From Orenia marismortui DSM 5156 (lineage in GTDB: Bacteria > Bacillota > Halanaerobiia > Halobacteroidales > Halobacteroidaceae): DNA of 64,000 bases. The notes beneath the pieces were generated by a model that was not told the DNA's origin, searched no databases, and worked only from the letters and a program-made list of their open reading frames with translations. The stretch lies in NCBI RefSeq assembly GCF_000379025.1, contig NZ_KB900622.1, positions 93,538-157,537 of the forward strand, in the 5' to 3' direction. The translations under genes and the position numbers were made by a program. Of the stretch, positions 41,575 through 51,355 are shown one piece after another. The number at the start of each line of letters is the position of its first letter. Within the stretch, counting starts at the first letter, position 1.

Positions 41575-42813
41575 TTATTTCTGATCTCTTTTAAGTTTTA
41601 TCTCTTTACCCTCAGAATCAACCTTTAATAAGTATCCATCTATTTCGCTATAATCTTGAATCCAACCTACTAATATAAAATCACCATCTCTAGTCTTATT
41701 GATAGAATTAAATCTTCCATCTCTATATGAACCTCTGAAGGTCTTTGACCATAACTCTTTTCCATCATTCTCGACTTTTAGTACAAAAGCTGTATGCCTA
41801 TATTCTTTTGCTTCCATACCAACAGGAATTGATTCATATCCCGATATCATTAAAGCATTTTGATTATCAATTGAAACTATATCAGTAAAAGTATATAAAT
41901 CCTCTTCACTATGATAATATCTGCTCCATTGCTTAGTACCAACTTGATTGATGTTTAGTATATAGCCAGCATAAGGCTTATTATCACTAGACTTAGCTTC
42001 CCCAACAATAATAAATTCATTATTATTCTTTACTAATACAGAATTAAACTTAATATTATAATCTTTTTCTTTAATTTTCTTAGTCCACTCCTGTTTACCT
42101 TCTGAATCAAGCTTTACTAGATAGCCACTTTTTTCAAGATATGCCTCCTCATAATGCCCAACTAAAATAAACCCTCCATCTGGAGTTTCCTTAACATTAT
42201 TAAATTGGTCATAATATTCTCCCCCAAAGATTTTAGACCACTTAACATTTCCTTTAGAATCTACTCTTACTACATAAGCCTGCTGATTAAAATTATCATC
42301 GTCTGCAGGAACTCTAATACCTCCCGCTAAGATAAACCCACCTGTTGATACTTCTTTAACTGAATAAAAAGAGTCTTTATATTTTTCACCAAATTTCTTT
42401 GCCCATTCTTTCTTTCCTTGAAAATCTACTTTTAATATGTATGCATCACCTTTATCATTTTTGCTATTAGATTTTTCCCCTACTAATACAAATCCACCAT
42501 CTGAAGAACCTATAACTGAGTTGAATTTAATTTTTCCTGCACTGCTAAAAGATCTATCCCATTCTTTTTTTCCTTTAGAATTAGCCTTTAGAATATAAGC
42601 TTTATTATCTTCAATAGAACCAGCCATAATAATAGACAAATCTTCTGTTACTGTTCCAGAATAGAATCTTTCTACTCTTTCCTCTTCTCCATAACTAACA
42701 CCACTCATATCATAAAGCCAGTTGTCAGGAACAATAATTAGTGCAAAAGCAATTAATAAACTGATTACTGCTGTTATTATAATCCGTTTCCAATAATCAA
42801 AAATAAAATGCAT
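41575..42813 (-). CDS. Membrane-anchored seven-bladed beta-propeller protein
   Basis: A 412-aa protein with one N-terminal membrane helix ('IIITAVISLLIAFALIIVPD') and seven repeats of about 50 aa: 'AYILKVD..GKKEWAKKFG....D.F.SVKE...GGFILVG'. The C-terminal strand 'GYLLKVDSEGKE' would close the ring with the N-terminal strand. Such domains bind proteins or carbohydrates; no catalytic residue is evident. The start is ATG 42813 (GGAGG at 7 nt). Confidence 0.78.
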   Translation of the reverse strand: MHFIFDYWKRIIITAVISLLIAFALIIVPDNWLYDMSGVSYGEEERVERFYSGTVTEDLSIIMAGSIEDNKAYILKANSKGKKEWDRSFSSAGKIKFNSVIGSSDGGFVLVGEKSNSKNDKGDAYILKVDFQGKKEWAKKFGEKYKDSFYSVKEVSTGGFILAGGIRVPADDDNFNQQAYVVRVDSKGNVKWSKIFGGEYYDQFNNVKETPDGGFILVGHYEEAYLEKSGYLVKLDSEGKQEWTKKIKEKDYNIKFNSVLVKNNNEFIIVGEAKSSDNKPYAGYILNINQVGTKQWSRYYHSEEDLYTFTDIVSIDNQNALMISGYESIPVGMEAKEYRHTAFVLKVENDGKELWSKTFRGSYRDGRFNSINKTRDGDFILVGWIQDYSEIDGYLLKVDSEGKEIKLKRDQK

Positions 42814-42860
42814 TCTCACACCTCCAATAAGAATAAATCTTAAACTATAGACATTAGTCG

Positions 42861-42906
42861 TAAGTAATAAGTAATTTGATGGCTAGTCATATATCACTTA
42901 TTATTA
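42861..42906. repeat. Intergenic palindrome between rnc and the propeller gene
   Basis: 'taagtaataagtaat' and 'atatcacttattatta' are imperfectly complementary. It lies in the 305-nt gap between rnc and the propeller gene; nothing else is seen there except the rnc terminator. Confidence 0.45.
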
Positions 42907-43093
42907 AACTATCGCCTTACCTATCCTAATAATAACTTAAATAAATTAATCAAAAAATTAGAGAATATTATAAGATAGTTACTTAACTTTGAGTATAGTC
43001 TAAAAACTATATACTTAAAACATTAATTTTCTAGTTAATTATATAACAAAACAATTAAATACACCAACTTGAAATATAGCATATAAAATAAAA

Positions 43094-43116
43094 AGTAGCT
43101 CGTAATACGAGCTACT
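43094..43116 (-). terminator. Terminator of the fab-rnc operon
   Basis: AGTAGCTCG-TAATA-CGAGCTACT, nine pairs, then TTTTATTTTAT on the minus strand, right after the rnc stop. Confidence 0.92.
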
Positions 43117-43118
43117 AT

Positions 43119-43823
43119 CTATACTTTATCAATAGCATTTCTAGCCGCTTTTTGTTGTGCTTCTTTCTTACTACTTCCTGTACCTACTCCTAAAACTTCT
43201 TCTTCAAAATTAACCTGAATAGTAAATTGTTTATTATGATCAGGGCCTTCTTCTTTAATAACTTCATATTCTGGCCTTGCATTAGAGTTCTTCTGAATTA
43301 TTTCTTGTAATAATGTCTTATAATCTTGAATATGTTCGCCTTTTTCAACCTTTTTAATATCAGGAATTAATAATTTCAAAATAAAGTCCTTAATAACTTC
43401 TAGACCTTGATCTAAATAGATACTTCCAACAAGTGCTTCAAAAGCATCAGCCAAAATAGAATCTCTTTTTCTACCACCTGTCATCTCTTCACCTTTACCT
43501 AATAACAAATATTTACCCAAATTAATCTCTTTAGCTTTTTCAGCTAATACAGGAGCACTAACAACAACAGACCTTATCTTAGCTAATTCACCCTCTGGAT
43601 GATCAGGATATTCTAAAATCATATATTCACTAACCACTAAATCCTGCACTGAATCTCCTAAGAATTCTAATCTTTCATTATCTTTCAATCCCAAATGTCT
43701 ATTTTCATTAGCAAAAGACTTATGAGTAATAGCTCTCTCTAATAGATCGATATCATTAAAGAAAATTTGAATTTGTTGTTGCAATTCTTCTAAGCTTTTT
43801 ATATCAGCTATCACATTACCCAC
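43119..43823 (-). CDS. rnc: Ribonuclease III
   Basis: A 234-aa enzyme that cuts double-stranded RNA in rRNA and mRNA processing. The RIII signature 'NERLEFLGDSVQDLVVSEY' and the catalytic 'DAFEALVGSIYLDQG' are present, and the C-terminal 70 aa are a dsRNA-binding domain ending 'KKEAQQKAARNAIDKV'. The start is GTG (43823 or 43814). It is the last gene of the fatty-acid operon, 7 nt after fabF, as in many Firmicutes. Confidence 0.95.
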   Translation of the reverse strand: MGNVIADIKSLEELQQQIQIFFNDIDLLERAITHKSFANENRHLGLKDNERLEFLGDSVQDLVVSEYMILEYPDHPEGELAKIRSVVVSAPVLAEKAKEINLGKYLLLGKGEEMTGGRKRDSILADAFEALVGSIYLDQGLEVIKDFILKLLIPDIKKVEKGEHIQDYKTLLQEIIQKNSNARPEYEVIKEEGPDHNKQFTIQVNFEEEVLGVGTGSSKKEAQQKAARNAIDKV

Positions 43824-43830
43824 ATCCTAA

Positions 43831-45075
43831 TTAAGCATTATATTCTTTAAATACCACAGTAGCATTATGTCCACCAAATCCTAAAGAGTTAGATAATGCC
43901 ACCTTCACTTCTCTCTCTCTAGCTTCATTTGGTACATAATCAAGATCACATTCTGGATCTTCATTCTGATAATTCATTGTTGGAGGTACTATATTATTTT
44001 TTATAGCTAATATCGAAGCAATTGCCTCAACTCCTCCTGCAGCTCCTAATAAATGTCCAGTCATTGATTTTGTAGAACTAATTGCTATATTCTTAGCATG
44101 TTCTCCAAATACATTCTTTATAGCTGCAGTCTCTAATTTATCATTAGCAGGTGTAGAAGTTCCATGGGCATTAATATAGTCCATTTCATCAGGTGCTAGA
44201 TCTGCTTTATCAATAGCCATTTTAATTGCTCGAGCTGCTCCTATACCTCCTGGAGCTGGGGCAGTAATATGATGAGCATCAGCAGATGATCCATAACCTA
44301 CTAATTCTGCATAAATCTTAGCTCCTCTAGCTTTGGCACTTTCTAATGATTCTAAAATTAACACTCCTGAACCTTCCCCCATAACAAAGCCATCACGTTC
44401 AGCATCAAAAGGTCGACTAGCTCCTTGAGGATTGTCATTATTTGTACTCATTGCTTTCATTGAACAGAATCCTGCAAAGGATACTGGAGTAATTGCCGCT
44501 TCAGAACCTCCTGCAATCATCACATCTGCATCTCCACGCTTAATAATTTCAAAAGCATCACCTATAGCATGAGTTCCACTAGCACATGCTGTTACTACTG
44601 ATGTATTTGGTCCTTTAGCTCCTGTATAAATAGAAACCTGACCTGCAGCCATATTAGCAATCATCATCGGAATTAAAAAAGGAGTTACTCTATTTGGTCC
44701 TCTTTTTAACAGTCTTTTATGTTGCTGCTCTAAAGTCTCAATCCCACCAATACCAGAACCAATTATAGTTCCTATTCTATCAGCATTTTCTTCATTAATA
44801 TCTAATCCTGCATCTTCAACTGCCATCTTAGCTCCAACCACAGCAAATTGAGAATAGCGATCCATTCTTTTTGCCTCTTTACGATCGATATCAAAATCTT
44901 TAGCTTTAAAATCTTTAACTTCACCAGCTATTTGAGTCTTATACTCACTAGCATCAAAATGAGTAATAGTATCAATACCTGACTTTCCTTCTAATAAAGA
45001 TTTCCAATAATCATCTAAACCTATACCTACAGGAGATACAACTCCCATTCCAGTTACTACAACACGATTACTCAT
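43831..45075 (-). CDS. fabF: 3-oxoacyl-ACP synthase II
   Basis: A 414-aa condensing enzyme extending acyl-ACP with malonyl-ACP. The Cys-His-His triad is in '[14 protein letters not shown]', '[12 protein letters not shown]' and '[18 protein letters not shown]'. The ATG at 45075 follows GGAGGGG and overlaps the end of the upstream FabK-like gene by 8 nt; a longer frame to 45111 is not supported. Confidence 0.96.
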   Translation of the reverse strand: MSNRVVVTGMGVVSPVGIGLDDYWKSLLEGKSGIDTITHFDASEYKTQIAGEVKDFKAKDFDIDRKEAKRMDRYSQFAVVGAKMAVEDAGLDINEENADRIGTIIGSGIGGIETLEQQHKRLLKRGPNRVTPFLIPMMIANMAAGQVSIYTGAKGPNTSVVTACASGTHAIGDAFEIIKRGDADVMIAGGSEAAITPVSFAGFCSMKAMSTNNDNPQGASRPFDAERDGFVMGEGSGVLILESLESAKARGAKIYAELVGYGSSADAHHITAPAPGGIGAARAIKMAIDKADLAPDEMDYINAHGTSTPANDKLETAAIKNVFGEHAKNIAISSTKSMTGHLLGAAGGVEAIASILAIKNNIVPPTMNYQNEDPECDLDYVPNEAREREVKVALSNSLGFGGHNATVVFKEYNA

Positions 45076-46039
45076 CTTCACTTTCCCCTCCCAGATACTT
45101 TCTAGCTTCACTTACTAAATTAGTAATTATATCCTTGACAGGTAGTACTTTTTCAATCAAATGAGCTTTCTCACCTGCAAAAACAAGCCCTTCTTCCATA
45201 TTTCCTTCTTGAGCTTTTATTAGAGATTTCATAATACAAAAACTATGTGAGCATTTCTTTAAACATAAATAATCACAACTTTTACCTGTTGTAACTTCTT
45301 CATTTTCTAATCTATTATAAAAATCATTTTTTAAAGCTCTACCTGGTAATCCAACTGGACTATTAATTAATACACTATCTTCTTGTTTAGCATTTATGTA
45401 AAGTTGCTTAAAGCTATCATCTACTTCACACTCTTCACTAGCAACAAATCTTGATCCCATCTGTACTCCATCAGCACCCAATTTTATAATTTCTGCTATA
45501 TCCTTACCATTAATAATTCCACCAGCTGCAATAACAGGTATTTTTACAGCTTTAACAATTTTCTCAACTAAAGGTTTCATTGCTTTATCAGTTCCTAGAT
45601 GTCCGCCTGCTTCTTTACCTTCAACAATAATAGCAGAAGCTCCCATCTTTTCAGAAATTTTAGCTAACTTTACTGAAGATACAATAGGAACTACTTCTGT
45701 ACCACTCTCTTTACCTAATGTAAATAAGTCCCGAGAAAATCCAGCTCCAGCTACAATCAGATCAATCCCTTCACTTATAGCAGCATTAACCAATTCTTTG
45801 AATTCTTGTACAGCAACCATTATATTTACTCCAATAATACCTTTGGATAATTCTCTTGCTTTTCTAATTTCAGCCTTTAATTCTTCAACTTTAAGACCTG
45901 AACCAGCTATTAATCCAATAGCGCCTTCATTTGCTACGGCCGCAGCTAAAGGGGCAGTAGATACTCTAACAGCCATACCACCTTGTATAATTGGAACTTT
46001 AGCAATTAATTTTCCTATTTTTAACTTGTTTAATTTCAA
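45068..46039 (-). CDS. Second FabK-like flavoprotein (nitronate monooxygenase / enoyl-ACP reductase family)
   Basis: A 323-aa FMN TIM-barrel: '[20 protein letters not shown]', '[20 protein letters not shown]', '[20 protein letters not shown]' and '[19 protein letters not shown]'. A four-cysteine insert near residues 245-265 ('[19 protein letters not shown]') is absent from the FabK at 48370. It may be a true enoyl reductase or a nitronate monooxygenase. It lies between acpP and fabF and overlaps fabF by 8 nt. Confidence 0.8.
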   Translation of the reverse strand: MKLNKLKIGKLIAKVPIIQGGMAVRVSTAPLAAAVANEGAIGLIAGSGLKVEELKAEIRKARELSKGIIGVNIMVAVQEFKELVNAAISEGIDLIVAGAGFSRDLFTLGKESGTEVVPIVSSVKLAKISEKMGASAIIVEGKEAGGHLGTDKAMKPLVEKIVKAVKIPVIAAGGIINGKDIAEIIKLGADGVQMGSRFVASEECEVDDSFKQLYINAKQEDSVLINSPVGLPGRALKNDFYNRLENEEVTTGKSCDYLCLKKCSHSFCIMKSLIKAQEGNMEEGLVFAGEKAHLIEKVLPVKDIITNLVSEARKYLGGESEDE

Positions 46040-46130
46040 ATTTATTCCCCCATCTTTAAATATTAGCCCTATTAATTTTATAACTAGCTAAATCTTTAGC
46101 AATTTACAAAATTAATTGACTTGATTAAAG

Positions 46131-46162
46131 CCCCGTCCATATTAATAATAATATAAACGGGG
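46131..46162 (-). terminator. Terminator-like stem-loop after acpP
   Basis: CCCCGT (46131-46136) and ACGGGG (46157-46162) with further A/T pairs inside; on the minus strand CTTTAATC follows. It probably lowers read-through from the highly expressed acpP into the FabK-like gene and fabF. Confidence 0.7.
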
Positions 46163-46186
46163 ACATAAAATTGGGTGAAACAATGA

Positions 46187-46417
46187 TTATAGAGCGTTCT
46201 CAATATAATCTACAGCATCTTGTACTGTTTCAATATCTTCAGCATCTTCATCAGGAATTTCAATATCAAATTCCTCTTCAAATGCCATAACAACCTCTAC
46301 AATATCTAAAGAATCAGCTCCTAAATCATCAATAAATGAAGCCTCAAGAGTCACCTCATCAGCATCTACACCTAATTCTGCAACAACAATCTCTTTTACT
46401 GTTTCAAAAACGTCCAT
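46187..46417 (-). CDS. acpP: Acyl carrier protein
   Basis: A 76-aa acidic ACP. The phosphopantetheine site is the Ser in '[20 protein letters not shown]'. It carries growing acyl chains to all fab enzymes and donates acyl groups to PlsX. The start is ATG 46417 behind AAGGGAGGTG; a GTG 9 nt upstream lies in that site. Confidence 0.96.
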   Translation of the reverse strand: MDVFETVKEIVVAELGVDADEVTLEASFIDDLGADSLDIVEVVMAFEEEFDIEIPDEDAEDIETVQDAVDYIENAL

Positions 46418-46431
46418 ATCTTTCACCTCCC

Positions 46432-46592
46432 TTCAAGTAATAATTTACAATGTACAATTGATAGTTAACAATTAAAAACAAGTTCAAAATCATAAAGTTA
46501 AATAGATCTATCCTCAAGTTTATTTATCATCTATTAACTTTGACTATAATTACTTAACTGTAAATTGTACATTATCAATTCTAAATTGAACT
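46432..46592. repeat. Palindromic repeat inside the fab operon (fabG-acpP gap)
   Basis: The left part 'ttacaatgtacaattgatag' and the right part 'ctgtaaattgtacattatca' are imperfectly complementary over about 30 bp; the whole gap is about 165 nt while other gaps in the operon are 2-60 nt. It may be an inserted element or a processing/promoter site for acpP. Confidence 0.55.
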
Positions 46593-47341
46593 TACATTAC
46601 CATCCCACCATCAACTCTAATAACTTCACCAGTAATATATCTAGCTTCATCACTAGCTAAGAAGATTGCTGTATTTGCAATATCTTCTGGTTGACCAAAA
46701 GCTTTCATTGGAATGGCAGCAATCATCTCCTCTACTACCTTATCAGCCAACTCATCAGTCATAGCTGTTTCAATAAATCCTGGAGCAATAGCATTAACAG
46801 TTATTCCTCTCGTAGCTAATTCTTTAGCTACAGATTTAGTAAATCCTATTAACCCTGCTTTAGAAGCTGAATAATTAGCTTGGCCAGGATTACCCATTAG
46901 ACCAACAACTGATGAAATATTAATTATTCTACCACTTCTTTGCTTCATCATTGTTCTAGTTACAGCTTTAGTTGCATTAAATGCACCTTTTAGATTAACT
47001 GTCAATACAGAATCCCAATCACTTTCTTTCATTCTCATTAATAGTGTATCACGAGTAATACCTGCATTATTAACCAAAATATCAATACTATCAAATTCAG
47101 CTTTAGTCTCTTTTACCATAGCTTTAACCTGCTTCATATCTGTAACATCAGCTTCAATAGCAATTGCTTTACTTCCAATTGATTCAATTTCTTTTACCAC
47201 TTTTTCAGCATTTTGAGCTTCCCCTTCAAAAGGATAATTAATAACTATCTTAGCACCCTCTTGAGCCAATTTAAGTGCAATAGCTTTACCAATACCTCGA
47301 GAACTACCTGTCACAAGAGCAACTTTACCTTCTAATCTCAT
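46592..47341 (-). CDS. fabG: 3-oxoacyl-ACP reductase
   Basis: A 249-aa short-chain dehydrogenase: cofactor loop '[20 protein letters not shown]', '[12 protein letters not shown]', catalytic Ser in '[16 protein letters not shown]' and Tyr/Lys in '[15 protein letters not shown]'. It reduces 3-oxoacyl-ACP with NADPH. The start is ATG 47341 behind GAGGGGTG. Confidence 0.95.
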   Translation of the reverse strand: MRLEGKVALVTGSSRGIGKAIALKLAQEGAKIVINYPFEGEAQNAEKVVKEIESIGSKAIAIEADVTDMKQVKAMVKETKAEFDSIDILVNNAGITRDTLLMRMKESDWDSVLTVNLKGAFNATKAVTRTMMKQRSGRIINISSVVGLMGNPGQANYSASKAGLIGFTKSVAKELATRGITVNAIAPGFIETAMTDELADKVVEEMIAAIPMKAFGQPEDIANTAIFLASDEARYITGEVIRVDGGMVM

Positions 47342-47406
47342 TATTTCACCCCTCATATTAACTTCAATGATATTTTTCCAAAGTAATTATATTTTATAAA
47401 CCTAAA

Positions 47407-48336
47407 TTATAATTTTTTTAATATCTTATTTAACGAACGCAAATCTTCAATGTTTAAAGCAGTTACACTACGATCAATTCTTCTCATAAAACCTTTTAAT
47501 ACTCTACCTGGACCAACTTCAATAAAAGTATCTACACCATCTTCAATCATGGCTTTAATTGATTCTTCCCAACGAACAGAACCACTAATTTGTTTAATTA
47601 AAGCATTGCTAAATTCTTCTGCTTGAGTAGTGAATTTAGCATTTATATTTGTTACAACTGGTATTTTAGCATCATTGAAATTAACTTCTTCTAATTCTTT
47701 AGCCAATTTATCACCAGCAGATTTCATTAAACTCGAATGGAAAGGACCACTTACATTTAACACTATAGCTTTTTTAGCTCCAGCATCTTTGGCTAAGTCT
47801 GCTGCTTTAGTTACAGCCTCCTTTTCACCAGAGATAACAACTTGACCTGGACAATTAAAGTTAGCTGGTTCTACTACACCATATTGGCCACCTTCTTCAC
47901 ATACTTTTTCTACCTCATCAGCAGTTAATCCAATAATAGCTGCCATAGTACCTTTACCAGAAGGATCAGCTTCTGTCATCAATTGCCCACGCTTTCTAAC
48001 TAATTTAATAGCATCCGGAAAATCCAATACTCCTCCAGCTACTAGTGCAGAATACTCTCCCAAACTATGTCCAGCAACTACATCAGGTTCAATTCCTTTT
48101 TCAAGCAATAATCTATAAATTGCTATACTAGTTGCTAGAATTGCTGGTTGTGTGTTAGCAGTTTTCTTTAAATCTTCTTCTGGACCTTCAAAACATAACT
48201 TAGAAACATCTATATCAATTGAATTATCAGCCTCTTCAAAAATTTCTTTTACAGCAGAAAATTCTTCTGCTAAATCAAACCCCATTCCTACTTTCTGGGA
48301 TCCTTGACCTGGAAAGATAAATGCTACTTTACCCAT
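47407..48336 (-). CDS. fabD: Malonyl-CoA:ACP transacylase
   Basis: A 309-aa enzyme: 'IFPGQGSQKVGMG' at the N-terminus, nucleophile Ser in 'VVAGHSLGEYSALVA', and the His region 'LNVSGPFHSSLM'. It loads malonyl groups on ACP. AAGGAGGAAGTAAA precedes the ATG. It follows fabK by about 33 nt. Confidence 0.96.
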   Translation of the reverse strand: MGKVAFIFPGQGSQKVGMGFDLAEEFSAVKEIFEEADNSIDIDVSKLCFEGPEEDLKKTANTQPAILATSIAIYRLLLEKGIEPDVVAGHSLGEYSALVAGGVLDFPDAIKLVRKRGQLMTEADPSGKGTMAAIIGLTADEVEKVCEEGGQYGVVEPANFNCPGQVVISGEKEAVTKAADLAKDAGAKKAIVLNVSGPFHSSLMKSAGDKLAKELEEVNFNDAKIPVVTNINAKFTTQAEEFSNALIKQISGSVRWEESIKAMIEDGVDTFIEVGPGRVLKGFMRRIDRSVTALNIEDLRSLNKILKKL

Positions 48337-48369
48337 TTTACTTCCTCCTTAGTCTACTTATAATATTAA

Positions 48370-49320
48370 TTAATTTGTAACCATTAATTCACAATTAGAT
48401 CTAAATACTTCTTCTGCACCATTGATAAGATCCAGAATTATATCTTCAGCAGGTTCTATCTTAGATACCATTGCAGCTACTTGACCAGCCATAACAGTAC
48501 CTTCTTTAACATCTCCATCAACAACTGCCTTTCTTAAGCTACCAATTCCTAACTCTTCAATCTCTTCTTTAGGCATACCTTTCCGTTCCATCTTTAAGAT
48601 CTGACGAGTTAACTTATTCTTTAAATTTCTAACTGGATGACCAGTTGAACGAGCGGTTACAATTGCATCTCTATCTTTGGCATTAATAATTGCTTCTTTA
48701 TAATTATCATGAACAGTGCACTCCTTAGCACAGATGAATCTAGTACCTACTTGAGCTCCAACAGCACCTAAAGATAAGACAGCCGCTAAACCATAACCAT
48801 CAGCTATTCCACCAGCTGCAATAACAGGAATATCAACAGCATTTGAAATTTGAGGAATTAAAGGCATAGTTGTTAACTCTCCAATATGTCCTCCAGCTTC
48901 AGTTCCTTCTGCAATTATAGCATCTACACCCAGCCTAGCCATCCTTTTAGCCAACGCAACAGAAGGTACAACTGGAATTATTTTAGTTCCAACTTCTTTT
49001 AATCCTTCTATGTACTTTCCAGGATTACCTGCTCCAGTAGTAACTACAGGAACTTTTTCCTCAATAACAACTTCCATAACTTCATCTACATAAGGTGATA
49101 ACAACATCACATTGACCCCAAAAGGTTTATCAGTAGTCTTCTTAACCTTATGTATCTCTTCTCTTACAATATCTGCAGGAGCATTACCTGCTCCAATAAT
49201 TCCTAATCCTCCAGCTTGTGAAACTGCTGCAGCTAATTCTCCTGTAGCAATCCAAGCCATTCCCCCTTGAATAATAGGATGATCTATATTAAGCAATTCA
49301 CATAATTCAGTCTTTAGCAT
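48370..49320 (-). CDS. fabK: Enoyl-ACP reductase II (FMN)
   Basis: A 316-aa FMN enzyme: '[20 protein letters not shown]', 'VIAEGTEAGGHIGELTTMPL', '[20 protein letters not shown]' and 'GAQVGTRFICAKECTVHDNY'. Length and motifs match FabK, which catalyses the last reduction of each cycle in place of FabI. The start is ATG 49320 behind GGGAGGAATTAAG. It lies between fabH and fabD, its usual place. Confidence 0.92.
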   Translation of the reverse strand: MLKTELCELLNIDHPIIQGGMAWIATGELAAAVSQAGGLGIIGAGNAPADIVREEIHKVKKTTDKPFGVNVMLLSPYVDEVMEVVIEEKVPVVTTGAGNPGKYIEGLKEVGTKIIPVVPSVALAKRMARLGVDAIIAEGTEAGGHIGELTTMPLIPQISNAVDIPVIAAGGIADGYGLAAVLSLGAVGAQVGTRFICAKECTVHDNYKEAIINAKDRDAIVTARSTGHPVRNLKNKLTRQILKMERKGMPKEEIEELGIGSLRKAVVDGDVKEGTVMAGQVAAMVSKIEPAEDIILDLINGAEEVFRSNCELMVTN

Positions 49321-49350
49321 CTTAATTCCTCCCTTTAAAACCACTCAACA

Positions 49351-50346
49351 TTAACTCCACTCTATAACACTTGCCCCCCAAGTTAATCCAGCTCCAAATC
49401 CGACTAAAACGACAATATCACCACTTGTTATCTTGCCTGATCTAACAGCTTCATCCAAAGCTAATGGTATAGAAGCAGCAGAAGTATTTCCGTACTTATC
49501 TAAATTAACATATATTTGATCTTTATTTAATTTCAACCTCTTAGCAGCAGCATCAACAATTCTAATATTAGCTTGGTGAGGAATCAAGTAATCAATATCA
49601 TCTCTTTCTAGACCAGCTAATTTTAATGCTTCTTTTGCTGCTTTACCTAAGATTCTAACTGCAAATTTAAATACTGGACTACCTTCCATTTCAACATAAT
49701 GTAATCCTTCATCAATAATCTGTTGAGAGAATGGTTGTTTAGATCCTCCTCCTCTAACTATTAGAACGTCATTTTGTGAACCATCCGCTCCAATAGTATT
49801 AGATAAAATTCCTCCAGACTGAGTAGGAGACAATACAGCAGCACCAGCGCCATCACCAAATAAAACACAGGTACCTCTATCCTCCCAATTAATAATCTTA
49901 GATAATGTTTCTGCTCCTACCACTAAAATATTATCATAAGCACCAGTTTCAATATACTGTGTAGCTACTGAAATACCATATACAAAGCCTGAACAAGCAG
50001 CAGCCAAATCAAAAGCTGGAATCCCTTTTACCCCCAATTTATCTTGTAATATACAAGCTGTTGAAGGAAAAGCTATATGGTCTGGTGTTGCTGTTGCAAC
50101 CAAAATTAAATCTAAGTCTTCTGCTTTTAAACCTGCATGCTTTAAAGCTCTTTTACTAGCCTCATAAGCTAAATCTGAAGTAGTTACATCCTCTTTAGCA
50201 ACTCTTCTCTCTTTAATTCCTGTTCTAGTTGTAATCCATTCATCACTAGTATCTACCATCTCTTCTAAATCATAATTTGTCAAAGTATTTTCAGGAGCAA
50301 AGGAACCAACTCCTGCTATCTTAGCCCTTCTCAGTTCTTGTTTCAT
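49351..50346 (-). CDS. fabH: 3-oxoacyl-ACP synthase III
   Basis: A 331-aa initiating condensing enzyme joining acyl-CoA to malonyl-ACP. The triad is in 'FDLAAACSGFVYGISVA' (Cys), 'DYLIPHQANIRIVDAA' (His) and 'YGNTSAASIPLAL' (Asn). It follows plsX by 2 nt, and its ribosome-binding site lies in the plsX end. Confidence 0.96.
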   Translation of the reverse strand: MKQELRRAKIAGVGSFAPENTLTNYDLEEMVDTSDEWITTRTGIKERRVAKEDVTTSDLAYEASKRALKHAGLKAEDLDLILVATATPDHIAFPSTACILQDKLGVKGIPAFDLAAACSGFVYGISVATQYIETGAYDNILVVGAETLSKIINWEDRGTCVLFGDGAGAAVLSPTQSGGILSNTIGADGSQNDVLIVRGGGSKQPFSQQIIDEGLHYVEMEGSPVFKFAVRILGKAAKEALKLAGLERDDIDYLIPHQANIRIVDAAAKRLKLNKDQIYVNLDKYGNTSAASIPLALDEAVRSGKITSGDIVVLVGFGAGLTWGASVIEWS

Positions 50347-50348
50347 AG

Positions 50349-51350
50349 TTACTGACCAGTCCCTCCGTCGATATTAGCTTTAATTAAATTTATTAAGTCT
50401 GCATCTACTGACTTTTTAGCATTTTTTATAGCATTTCTTATAGCCTTAGCATTTGAACTTCCATGACTAATTATACTTACGCCATCTACTCCTAGCAGTG
50501 GAGCTCCTCCATATTCAGTATAATCCATCTTTTTAGCTACTCTTTTAAAAGCTGGTTTTAATAAAAAACCTCCAATTTTACCTAATAAACTAGCTTTAAT
50601 CTCCCTTTTGATAATCTTAAATAGAGCAGAAGCTAATCCTTCAGTAGTTTTTAAAACTACATTCCCTACAAAACCATCAGTTAAAACAATATCACATTCA
50701 CCAGTAAATATATCACGACCTTCAATATTTCCTATGAAATTTATATTCTCCATCTTTTTCAATATCTTATGTACTTCTTGGGTTAGCTCATTTCCTTTTT
50801 TCTCTTCTTCACCTATACTTAATAACCCTAGTTTCGGATTAGACTTATCCAAAAGATTTTCAGCATAAATCTTAGCCATTAAAGCATGTTGAATTAGATG
50901 TTCTGGCTTACTATCAACATTAGCACCTACATCCAAAACTAAAGTTTCCTCTTTTAAAGTTGGAAATACTGTAGCAATTGCAGGCCTTTTAATTCCTTTG
51001 ATCCTACCAATTTTCAGCAAACTGCTTGCCATTACCGCTCCTGTACTTCCAGCTGATACAAAGGCATCTCCCATACCTTCTTTCACCATTTTACTTCCTA
51101 CCACAATAGAAGAGTCTTTCTTTTTTCTTAATGCTCTTGCCGGGGATTCATTCATTCCAATCACTTCAGATGCATGAATAACCTCTATCATATCTTGAGA
51201 ATATTCATACTTAGAAAGTTCACTTTTAATTTTTTCTTCAATCCCTACCAACACAAGATTTACATCAAACTCATTGCTGGCTTCAATAGCCCCTTTTACA
51301 ATCTCATAAGGAGCATTATCTCCCCCCATGGCATCAACAATAATCTTCAA
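50349..51350 (-). CDS. plsX: Phosphate acyltransferase
   Basis: A 333-aa PlsX, converting acyl-ACP to acyl-phosphate for phospholipid synthesis: 'IIVDAMGGDNAPYEIVKGAI', 'FVSAGSTGAVMASSLL', 'LLSIGEEEKKGNELTQE', 'VLTDGFVGNVVLKTTEG'. The start is TTG 51350, 9 nt behind GGAGGG, and 5 nt after fapR. It works at the inner face of the membrane with PlsY (not in window). Confidence 0.95.
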   Translation of the reverse strand: MKIIVDAMGGDNAPYEIVKGAIEASNEFDVNLVLVGIEEKIKSELSKYEYSQDMIEVIHASEVIGMNESPARALRKKKDSSIVVGSKMVKEGMGDAFVSAGSTGAVMASSLLKIGRIKGIKRPAIATVFPTLKEETLVLDVGANVDSKPEHLIQHALMAKIYAENLLDKSNPKLGLLSIGEEEKKGNELTQEVHKILKKMENINFIGNIEGRDIFTGECDIVLTDGFVGNVVLKTTEGLASALFKIIKREIKASLLGKIGGFLLKPAFKRVAKKMDYTEYGGAPLLGVDGVSIISHGSSNAKAIRNAIKNAKKSVDADLINLIKANIDGGTGQ

Positions 51351-51355
51351 CGGAC

